Assembly (NCBI GenBank): GCA_008933995.1
Contig: WARS01000046.1
Location: forward strand, 9,066,526-9,130,525
From: Datnioides undecimradiatus
Taxonomy: Eukaryota; Chordata; Actinopteri; Lobotiformes; Datnioididae
Length of the DNA: 64,000 nt
Direction: 5' to 3'
This document shows, piece after piece, positions 55,724-64,000 of this stretch. The position numbers and the translations under genes are program-made. Below the pieces are notes generated by a model that saw only the letters and a list, made by a program, of their open reading frames with translations, searched no databases and was not told the origin of the DNA. Every line of letters starts with the position of its first letter. Within the stretch, counting starts at the first letter, position 1.

Positions 55724-57892
55724 TTTAGAAATGTGGTCAGAGGCCATTAAGGTTCTGAAGGGCGAGTACACGGTGAGGGCCATCAAAGAGCACAAGATGG
55801 ACCAGGCCATAATCTTCTGTCGCACCAAGATTGACTGTGACAACATGGAGCAGTACTTCATCCAGCAAGGTGGAGGTAAGAAGCAGCAGTACCACTGGGG
55901 ACCACGGGAACATCACATTACATACACACATACTCCACGTATGAAAGAATCATTACATGACATAATGTTGTTATTTTAAGGCTACAAATTCAGATTCCTG
56001 CTCTCTGCATGTGTTTCTATACTTTAGGTCCAGATAGTAAAGGCCACCAGTTTTCCTGTGTTTGTCTCCACGGTGACCGTAAGCCCAATGAGCGCAAAAA
56101 TAACTTGGAGCGTTTCAAGGTAAAAAGGGCAGAAACGATATGAAACCACCTTTTACGAAGCACCACCGGCCTATCTGTGTTTAAAGACCTCTTTGTGTTC
56201 TCAGAGAAAAGAAGTGAGGCTCCTGATCTGCACAGACGTCGCTGCCAGAGGAATTGATATCCACGGGGTTCCTTATGGTGCATACACGACACCTTTTTTA
56301 AAATGTGGATTCTATACACATCACGTCAGAACTTTGCTGTGTTTTGTATTTGCTAACCCACTCTCTGTTCATCAGTTCTACAACATGCTTTTTTTTCCTG
56401 CAGTGATTAACGTCACACTGCCAGATGAGAAGCAGAACTATGTCCATCGCATCGGCAGAGTTGGAAGAGCTGAGAGGTAACCGCAGACATTATTCTGATG
56501 TCCTCATGTGATTTTGTTTGAAAAATCACTGTAAGTTACCAACTTCACTTTCACTGCCACCTCAAATATTCACTTGATGTATCTTTTCAAAACGTCATAG
56601 TACAATATGATTTTATTGATCATTAAATACCGTTCAAAATCACCTGCTTTCCTTCGATTTGCAGGATGGGGCTGGCCATCTCCTTAGTCGCTATGGAGAA
56701 GGAGAAGGTAGGGTTAATGAAAATAAAATAAAAACATAATATTTAATTTTAATTTTGCACAGTTTTTGAAAATAAGTGGATGTAAATCTTTCCACATGTT
56801 GCAGGTGTGGTACCATGTTTGCCCGAACCGAGGTCGAGGTTGCTACAACACCCGACTAAAGGAGGATGGAGGTTGCACCATCTGGTACAATGAGAAAGAG
56901 GTGAGAAGGGGAAAAAACGTAGTCAGATTGAGGGGTGAGGTTAAAATTTGCACATTGTGTGTAATTTGTCATCCTGGCGCTGACACTTGGTTTGGAGGAT
57001 ATGATTATCCAATATATTTATGAGGAAACCCAAATGAGCAGTAAAGTTTTACTTCATTTCAGAAGCGCTAGTCTTGTCTTGGGCAGCATGGCAGTATCCC
57101 ACGCCACCCATCATGAACTCTCAATCTCAAATGTGTCCTGTTTTCCCTTTCCTCCAATTACAGCTCCTGTCAGAAATTGAGGAGCATCTAAAGTGCACCA
57201 TCACCCAGTGTGAGCCAGACATCAAAGTACCTGTGGATGACTTTGATGGAAAGGTCACCTATGGTCAACGCAGGGCATTGGGAGGTATGCCTAATGGGAT
57301 GGCTGTACACGAGCATGTTGACCATCATTTGCCACATTAGAAGAGGTTATAGAGGTTATAACCCTCAGCAAGTTGCCTTGATATGTTGGTGCGTAACAAT
57401 AAACATAGAGTGAGAAAATTGAGAGACCACTGACCATTGGGTGAGCATTTTTTAGGTGGATGGGCTGTTAGGTCCTGTCCAAGAACTGAGCAAAAGTTTA
57501 CAGTAACGAGCTGAGCAAATATTTGCAATGTGCCAGATGGAGTCCAAGAGATAATGAAGCGCATAGAGCTGTGGTGATTATACTAAAGCAGAATTGTCCA
57601 CAAACAGGATCCTGCCATATGTTCCTGAGGAGTCCAGCTACACTTATTGTGTGGATGTGAGACATTATAGCCTTTATAAGCTGTTTCCTTGCCTAACTAT
57701 ACTCATTATATTCACTGCTTTCATGTTGAGTTTGACCAGCCTACCTTTTGCTCTTGCCTAGGCGGTAACTATAAGGGTCACGTGGATGTTCTGGCCCCGA
57801 CGGTCCAGGAGCTGGCGAGCCTCGAGAGAGACGCGCAAAGTTCCTTCCTCCACCTGGGATACATGCAAAACCAGCTCTTCAGAGCCTTCTGA
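51790..57892 (+). CDS. ddx1: ddx1, DEAD-box RNA helicase DDX1 (complete)
   Basis: DDX1 is an ATP-dependent RNA helicase of the nucleus and cytoplasm. It acts in the tRNA-ligase complex, RNA 3'-end processing and RNA clearance at DNA breaks. Coding exons: 51790-51805, 51929-51980, 52142-52205, 52298-52327, 52445-52541, 52667-52714, 52864-52947, 53067-53150, 53260-53336, 53434-53506, 53625-53701, 53790-53904, 54193-54331, 54494-54554, 54680-54778, 54925-55014, 55157-55345, 55480-55531, 55729-55875, 56028-56119, 56205-56277, 56404-56476, 56665-56707, 56805-56900, 57164-57284, 57762-57892. They sum to 2,223 nt, giving 740 residues plus TGA, the human length. Every junction is GT-AG and in phase. 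The start has A at -3 and G at +4. Two signature motifs differ from the usual form: Ia is PSKELAEQ and II is DECD. Confidence 0.97.
52445..53904 (+). CDS. ddx1: ddx1 exons 5-12: SPRY insertion
   Basis: Exons 5-12 encode residues 55-273. After the charged linker [18 protein letters not shown] comes the SPRY domain that interrupts RecA domain 1, a hallmark of DDX1 among DEAD-box proteins. Landmarks are [67 protein letters not shown] and [18 protein letters not shown] is a protein- or RNA-partner surface. The exon 10 donor is GTGCCA, a weak match to consensus. Confidence 0.95.
54151..54189. repeat. (GT)n(GGAT)n repeat at the ddx1 exon 13 acceptor
   Basis: Seven GT units followed by five TGGA/GGAT units, running to within 3 nt of the exon 13 acceptor. 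It occupies the position where a polypyrimidine tract is normally found. Confidence 0.97.
54193..55345 (+). CDS. ddx1: ddx1 exons 13-17: motifs Ia to III
   Basis: Residues 273-465. Motif Ia reads PSKELAEQ (residues 294-301; Lys296 where human has Arg). The GG motif region is LLVIGGVAA, motif Ib is [12 protein letters not shown], and motif II is DECD (370-373), split across the exon 15/16 junction. Motif III is SAT (407-409) in [12 protein letters not shown]. The exon 15 donor is GTATGT, and the frame leaves no other GT-AG choice that keeps the reading frame open. Exon 13 has a repeat-filled acceptor region. Confidence 0.95.
55480..57892 (+). CDS. ddx1: ddx1 exons 18-26: second RecA domain and C terminus
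   Basis: Residues 466-740. Motif IV region [15 protein letters not shown], then [13 protein letters not shown], motif V region [19 protein letters not shown], and motif [13 protein letters not shown] (residues 601-611). The DDX1-specific C-terminal part follows: [30 protein letters not shown] and the end [15 protein letters not shown]. The TGA is at 57890-57892. Exon 19 follows a (TG)n tract directly. Confidence 0.96.
55675..55721. repeat. (TG)n microsatellite at the ddx1 exon 19 acceptor
   Basis: About 23 TG units followed only by TATTTTAG before exon 19. Confidence 0.97.
57285..57761 (+). other. ddx1: ddx1 last intron
   Basis: A 477-bp intron, long for this gene. The stretch 57330-57640 looks like inserted non-coding sequence, but no ends or family could be assigned. 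Confidence 0.6.
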
Positions 57893-58435
57893 ACACACCA
57901 CATCTCACATTAACACTGTAGGCTGCTGATACACAAGGAAGGAAAAGAACATTTTCACACGTCGCACCAACGATTTCCACCCAGACATGAACATATAAAT
58001 GTAACTCATGAATAATTCATATGAAATGTATATTAAAAGATGTGAAAATGCCAACATTTCACTGGTTATGCCGAAGTTCTCCACAGCCTGCATCCAGAGG
58101 GTAACTGGACAGCTGATTTCTGTTTCATTACATAATTTCTCCTCTGAAAGTTTGGCTTTCTGTTTGTAGTTTGGAAGTTGAAAGGATTCATTCAGCATAT
58201 AGACTTTATTTTAAGGGGCTCCAACTCTGCTTGCAAGAATATTACAGAACATAATTCTTGGCATCTAATGCTGCCACTGATGCAAAACCTAATTTGTGTT
58301 TTGTTTTCTGATTGATATAGCTGAAGAAAATATTTAAGTTTCCTTGTGAAGTATTTGGCTAAAATGTCAATGTAGTTAAATGGTTTGATGAGGGTTTTTT
58401 TCCTGAAATAAACAGTAGTATCCTGCTCAGTTTGG
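57893..58435 (+). other. ddx1: ddx1 3' UTR
   Basis: AT-rich sequence from the stop codon to just beyond the AATAAA. It carries no coding signal. The end is approximate, set about 23 nt after the hexamer, where a T/GT-rich stretch begins. Confidence 0.6.
58407..58412 (+). terminator. ddx1: ddx1 polyadenylation signal AATAAA
   Basis: A canonical AATAAA 515 bp past the stop codon, followed within 30 nt by the U/GU-rich run GTTTGGTTTCTTTTTACTTT, the usual arrangement for cleavage and polyadenylation. Confidence 0.75.
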
Positions 58436-60660
58436 TTTCTTTTTACTTTAATTGCTCCTGACAGGAAGAAGAAACGTCATCCATTTTAAATCAGTGTGTT
58501 CTCAACTCACTTCTTACAGTGTTTGTAGAATTCCAACAGAAACGGGCAGCAGGGAAGTGGTTTCATCAAGAATAAAAACAATAATGTAATAAAATATTAA
58601 TATAGTTAATAATTCAAGTAATCACACCCGAATTACAAAATGTAAATACAGGACTGGATTATTTTACACAAAGGGGGCTATTAACATTTTTTAAACAGCA
58701 ATTGGTAAAAATCCTGGTTTTACAAGGACACTGAATCTCAAAAATGGAAATATTGACAAAATTCCCACAATTTGTGGCGGATTAGCAAAAATTAGATTAG
58801 ATTAGAAAAAGTAGATATAGCAGTCGCCTCAGTGAACTCAGTGCAGGTTTTGCAGGATGACCTGTCGGAAAGCAACCTGGAGAGGTTCAGAAATATGAAA
58901 CAACAAGCCAGCTGTCTTGTGCTGCTGCAGTTAAAAAGTGAGGGAAAGTCAGAACCAGTGTTAGAGGGCTACTTAGAATAGATGAGTAAAAGAGGTTCCC
59001 ACACTGATGAGTACTCTGATTAGGGATAAAATCAGCTTTGCTGCTTTCATCTGTAAGACTGAGAATGTGTCAATGCAACAAAAGTAAAAAGGGAGAGAAT
59101 CAGGACAGTTGTGGAGGAACCTATAGAGACACTGGGGGTTAACAAGGTTACAGCTCAACTGATCCATGAGATGTTAAACCCTTCTCATTGGACACTGGAC
59201 TGTCTCAAAGTGGTTAGCTTTCTCATGGTACTGCATATCCTCCAATGGAATGACAAGTTTAATTTTTAATGGATAAGAATTTAAGAAAGCTGTGGCTGAT
59301 TGGTAAGTTATGCCTGTTGTTACTCATACACAGGAAACTTGCAAAAACAAGCGGAACACAACGCGTATTAAATCAACAAAGCTTGTGAAAGATTCGTCCC
59401 AGAGTTCAGTCCAGGCTGATTCTGAAATAATATATTTTGCTGCTCTAGGATACATTTAGAAAAGTTACAAGGATGAAATCAAATTACTCCTGCGAGGTAT
59501 TTTTACAATTCACTCGCAGGATACAAAATATCTGCCTCCCCTCTTCTTTAATTGAATCCCACTAGTGTTGCAGTGCTGCATATAAACCTTAATGATCTTT
59601 TGTATTGCCTCATCACTGCTTTAACAGCACTTAAATCTCTCCTGTGAAAGTATCAGAGCCAGGTTATGACAGCTAACCTGTGGGTGTAATTCTTAAAGCT
59701 GGCTGTTGGTGGTGCTCCACATCAACTGCTTTTCCTCTTATTTCCTTGGGGGCCAGCAAAGACCATCCAGACTCTGCATAGCTCATAAACCTGGGAGATG
59801 TAATTAACTACACATAACTGCATCTCTCTGGGATTCACTCATCACATAGGCCGGATAGGAAAGAGAGGAAATGATGCAAAGATGCCCCAATAGAATTACG
59901 TGGTTAAACCCCAAACAGCCTTTAATTACAAAGTAAAGTACAACTTTTCGTTTTAAGTACACATGCCTTACTTATCTCAGTAATTAGTGTGCATGAAGCT
60001 TAAGTAATTCGGCTTTGACCTGTCCATTGCCTGTCAAAGCATCAGTAATGAGACAGAGGCCTAAGGTCATGGAGTTGTGGCTTCAAAATAAAAGTCTATG
60101 TAAAAGTAGATTTTTATATCCACATTACAGCATATTTAGTGTACAGTCCTGCTGTGCTGTGACTGAACAAGTCTGGCTTCATTCGATATATGCAATCTCA
60201 TGTGTTCACAACAAAATACAGCAAAGCAAAATGTATAATAAATGAACTGGGAACTGTTGGGTCTAGACCTGCTATAGTACATGAACTACCTATACAATAA
60301 TAATGTCTTATTATTAGGTGCTACATAAATAAAATGTAATTGGATAGTCTAGCTTCTTTATAGCTCTAACTGGAGTCTGTGATCATACACTTTACAAAAC
60401 CATCTCTTGTTTGAAGCGAGATAAACAAAAATGACAATGAATAAAAAACTGGATGTGTTTCTATACACTTATAAGAATACTGAACGGTAACTGGGAAATG
60501 ACCAGTGTTTAATTTAAATGGCGTTCAGAAGTTAGTAAAAAATGACTTTAATCAGCTTATTTTACTGGAACATGTTGGAAAATGAAGACATTGTGTTAAA
60601 GTATGACCGAATAACTGATTCACAGATGCATTTTAGAAACGTGTTTTGTGTTTGATCTTT
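58436..60660. other. intergenic region downstream of ddx1
   Basis: A 2.2-kb AT-rich region with no coding signal. The stretch 59560-59990 is repeat-free and rich in homeodomain-type TAATTA/TTAATTAC cores, so it is a candidate regulatory element. Nothing else seen. Confidence 0.6.
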
Positions 60661-60683
60661 GATATATGGGTAGAGTGCTGTGA

Positions 60684-60883
60684 GTGTCGGGGAGTTTTAT
60701 TTTGAAAAAAACATGGCCGGAAGTCGTGCGTGTATTTCAGCATGACTTTACTCTCTGGAGACGCCCATATTCAGTCCACACCCGCCCCGGCTGCAGGATC
60801 TGTTCCTCCCTCTCCAGCAGCTTAATTTGCCAGCCTGGTTTGTCGGATCACCAACGCAAATCTACCGCAACAGGTAAAGAACC
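60684..60883 (+). promoter_or_regulatory. possible promoter and untranslated first exon downstream of ddx1
   Basis: A locally GC-richer island in AT-rich DNA. It has a TATA-like GATATATG at 60660, an ETS-type GGCCGGAAG at 60716-60724 and a GC box CCGCCCC near 60782. After about 100 nt of pyrimidine-rich leader there is a consensus donor CAACAG|GTAAAG at 60877. No convincing protein is encoded. In human the next plus-strand gene here is MYCN, whose first exon is noncoding, so this could be the mycn 5' exon. That is synteny-based inference. Confidence 0.35.
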
Positions 60884-61962
60884 AGAAATCATTTAAACGC
60901 ATCACAGGACGGAACAGAATGCAACCGACAGGCTGCTGTCGCTGCTGACCTTGTTTTTTACCTTTTCTTGGAAGGTGTCCTGCTTCATTAGATCCTAAAT
61001 TTAAAACGCAGTGTGGCGTTTTAACGATGTGGTTTCTTAATAGTGCTGCAGGAGATCTTTTGGAGATCATTCTGATTTCTGATCATTCGGAATCTGTATG
61101 TGGGTTTCTGACACCTGTCACTAAATCCTGACTAAGAGCCTTTTGTCTGCGTTTTGGATGAAAAACGCACCATATGGCCGGAAAAAAAGCTTTATTCCTA
61201 CTGAAAAACTCTGCTTTATGTATTTTAAAACCACCGGAACTTGCATTTGAAATAGAAATTTATTTAAATGACCAAAATCCGAGCTGTCGGCTGTAAATTG
61301 CACCCGTCTTGTCAGGATACATTATCAGGTGTCTTGAATGCATGGTGTGTTGATGAACGCTGGAAATGTGCTTCCTGGTGATTTGATTTTATTATTATTT
61401 TTACTTTAGAGCAAGCGTATCCTAACCTGGCACAAATAGGCAATAGACAATGGCTTTATTGTTATCTACCAAAATATACAAGCCCAGAGGATACTGGCCA
61501 TATATAGAGACAAGGAAATGACAGACTGCCTTTTAAATATAATGTGTTCAGAATATTCAGTCTAAATTACTGTATCTTTATTTTAAGACAAATAATTGAG
61601 TGATATTTCTGGAACTTCCCACAGGAGAGTGAGAGTCTGTGGTAACCTTTATACTCGACCCAGCACACAGGGACCCTAAAGTACTCTACTATGTCTTTTA
61701 TAATAGCTATATATTTTTCATTTTTGTCTTGAGGTGAGTTGGTGTAAACCAGTTGCTTTTATAACAAGGGGAATCCAGCACAAACGTGACCTGTTGTTTC
61801 CCACTGCGCCTGGATCTGAAGGTGTAATCAGGACCTCAGGTTGTTTAACATCAGTGCAGTTTTCCTTTCTTCTATTGAGACGATTGGGGCAAGTTTAGCA
61901 GTTTATCCACGCTCATGTTCATTCACTGCAGTATGGACTAATTATAGAGATTGCTTAGTGTC

Positions 61963-61964
<2 letters not shown>

Positions 61965-62017
<53 letters not shown>
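61965..62017. repeat. (GT)n microsatellite
   Basis: About 26 uninterrupted TG units. Confidence 0.97.
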
Positions 62018-62018
<1 letters not shown>

Positions 62019-62539
62019 CTGCTGCCCTCAGTGAAAACGGAACAAGCAGGCTTTCTTTGCTGAAGTGGCAAAGTCCATCTGGACTGCACCTTCTTTGACA
62101 TCTAGCCTCATCCCTGCAGGGACTGTTGCATATCCACCTGCCAAGGAAGAGCACATTGCATTACGCACACACATACGCGTGTGTTAATGCACATAAACGT
62201 ACATTCACAGATGTATGAATGTGGTAGCTGATGGACTTGTAAATGCTGTATCGACGGCAATTTGGCATTATTCTTAAAGTCAAGATTAGGTGGTATATAA
62301 GTGAGAAGCCGAGGTAGGACATGCTGCTGCGTGCTGGGTGTGGGTAGTGTAAAGAAAGTGAAAGAGGCTTTGGTGATTCATTGCTCACAGCTGACCCACA
62401 AATGTATCAAAAGGATAAATATAAGACTGAATCTTCTGGTAGAAGCGTCCCCGATTTTCACCTGCAGCAAAGCAGAGAAAGGTGTGTGTTTGTGAATGTC
62501 TGTGTATCTGTGTGTGTTTCTGTGAGGCAGAAAATACAA

Positions 62540-62540
62540 G

Positions 62541-62572
<32 letters not shown>

Positions 62573-62577
62573 CACAG
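62540..62577. repeat. (CA)n microsatellite
   Basis: About 18 CA units with one CG break. Confidence 0.96.
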
Positions 62578-63288
62578 GCTTCTTTCTTCCTCAGGCTTAG
62601 CAAAGCTTCCTGGGCTGTGTCTGCTAGAACAGGGTCCCCCTCTGTGTGAGGAGTGTGTGTCAGACACACTCATGCACACAGGCCAGCGCATTGATACGCA
62701 CATCCGACCGGGCCAGTGCGGCGCACACAGGTGTCAATCAGCATGCACGGCCGAGTCAAAGGTTCTTTGATTCATTTTCTCCCTCAGTGCAGTGGGTCAG
62801 CAAACCAGAGGCCCCTGTCTCACACTGTTTCCCAAATCAAAAACTTGTGCTACATGTAGCATTTTCAAACGCTAGTATATCATCAGGGCTGGAGCCAGAA
62901 AGGTGGTTGGGCTATGTGTCGTTGGCTTTTGCCTCTGCAACACAGACATACATAAGACTTTGAAAAGTAATGGAAGAAAAAGTATTGTCAGCCTAAAGTT
63001 GTGCCCGATTAACACCTTAAACAAATAAAACCACTGAGAATGTAATTCCATTGTTGACCTTGGAATAATATGTTGACATAATAATCTGGTAAACTCAGCA
63101 TTTACTTACTACTACTGTCATGAAAGTGATCACATGCATTGCTGGGCAAAAACGGGGTGTGAACCCCAAACAGCCACCCACTCTCAGTGCACTTTGTACG
63201 TACCCTGCCACCTTCAAGTTGTCAGTGCTGCAGAGTGCTCATGGTACTCCTGTTACTGCCTGGCTGCAGCCTTTCCTTTTAATCACCT

Positions 63289-63327
63289 AATCTAAGCATC
63301 GAACCTCGAATCTAAGCATCGAACCTC
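63289..63327. repeat. 20-bp tandem duplication
   Basis: AATCTAAGCATCGAACCTCG is followed at once by a second copy differing only at its last base, a recent slippage or duplication event. Confidence 0.95.
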
Positions 63328-64000
63328 CGTCATGTGATAACAGGTTGAAAGCTGGTCAGTGGACTTTGGGTCAGGACTATTTCTTCAAATGAAAACATGC
63401 TGGAGATGATTTGTAGGTGTTACGTCATGCTTTTGAAATGAAAACCTGCTCCAGAAATGCTGCTGCTTTTATTATACATGCCTGAATAAACACGCAGAAA
63501 GATATATATTTTTTGGATAATCCATTCACTTGTTCAACTATATACTGTTTAAAAAAAACCTAAAAAAGGTTTCAGTTTGAAATGAACTAGTTTGTATTTC
63601 ATGTTATCTGATCAGGTGTGAAGGCAAAGACTTTAAATACTGTAAGAGCACACCGCCACAATCAAAAGGTCAGGTGATAGGCTGGTCCTCAGAAAGCGGC
63701 AACACCGCCAGTTAAGGATGGCGTTTCTTTGACTTGACGTTTTTTGTGTCAGTTATTAAACAAAATAATGCACAAAACATGGAAGAGTTTAATTTCACTT
63801 GCTTCCAATATCTCTCTGCATAATAACATCAGTCACATTAACAGGGATAAGTTAAGTCATGGGATGTTGATGAAAAGAGTAAAACAGGTTGTTGGGACCC
63901 CTGTGAAGGTGCAGTCAGTGTCGGTGTAGAGCGTGTCCTCAGTGCCTTCTGTTGATTCTGAGTTGGTTTGTTATCCAGGATGTGTTGGAACAGAACAGGC

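Larger units (their letters stand above)
60884..64000. other. right-hand region without recognised genes
   Basis: A 3.1-kb region with (GT)n at 61965-62017, (CA)n at 62540-62577 and a 20-bp tandem duplication at 63289-63327. No reading frame resembles a known protein. If 60684-60883 is a first exon, this could be its first intron. Confidence 0.6.

Noticed and set aside
60684-60896. 70-codon frame overlapping the putative promoter/first exon
   Set aside because: No similarity to any protein. The start is in the ETS-site context and the frame crosses the proposed donor, so it is more likely untranslated.

Overview
The window is intron-rich vertebrate DNA, most likely from a teleost and probably a percomorph. 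Exons are short (30 to 276 nt) and GT-AG spliced. (CA)n/(GT)n microsatellites are dense, and some intronic repeats resemble dispersed repeats I know from fish introns. Two conserved host genes account for all confident coding sequence. They form the head-to-head pair nbas (minus strand) and ddx1 (plus strand), the same local order as human NBAS-DDX1 on 2p24.

Positions 51469 down to 124 (minus strand) hold the 5' half of nbas. I can place 31 coding exons covering about 1,187 residues, corresponding roughly to the first 1,230 residues of the ~2,370-residue protein. They cover the N-terminal beta-propeller region and the front of the Sec39 domain. The gene runs off the left edge. One internal exon, expected between 40499 and 41970 (about 45 codons), cannot be found, and the flanking exon phases (0, then 2) show that something is missing there.

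Positions 51470-51789 are a 320-bp interval between the two start codons and must contain a divergent promoter. Positions 51790-57892 (plus strand) hold complete ddx1: 26 coding exons, 2,223 nt, 740 residues plus stop, the same length as the human protein. All helicase motifs and the inserted SPRY domain are present, but motif II reads DECD rather than DEAD. An AATAAA lies 515 bp after the stop codon.

From about 58440 to 64000 I see no protein-coding gene. A promoter-like segment with a possible untranslated first exon lies near 60.68-60.88 kb. In human the next gene on this strand is MYCN, so this could be the start of mycn, but no MYC coding sequence is visible.

NBAS is a subunit of the NRZ (NBAS-RINT1-ZW10) tether for Golgi-to-ER vesicles and is also linked to nonsense-mediated decay. 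DDX1 is an RNA helicase of the tRNA-ligase complex and RNA 3'-end processing. They share a promoter region but not an obvious pathway. The least ordinary features are the missing nbas exon, the DECD box, and microsatellites that sit directly on splice sites in both genes. I found no new defence system, CRISPR array, viral element or toxin system.
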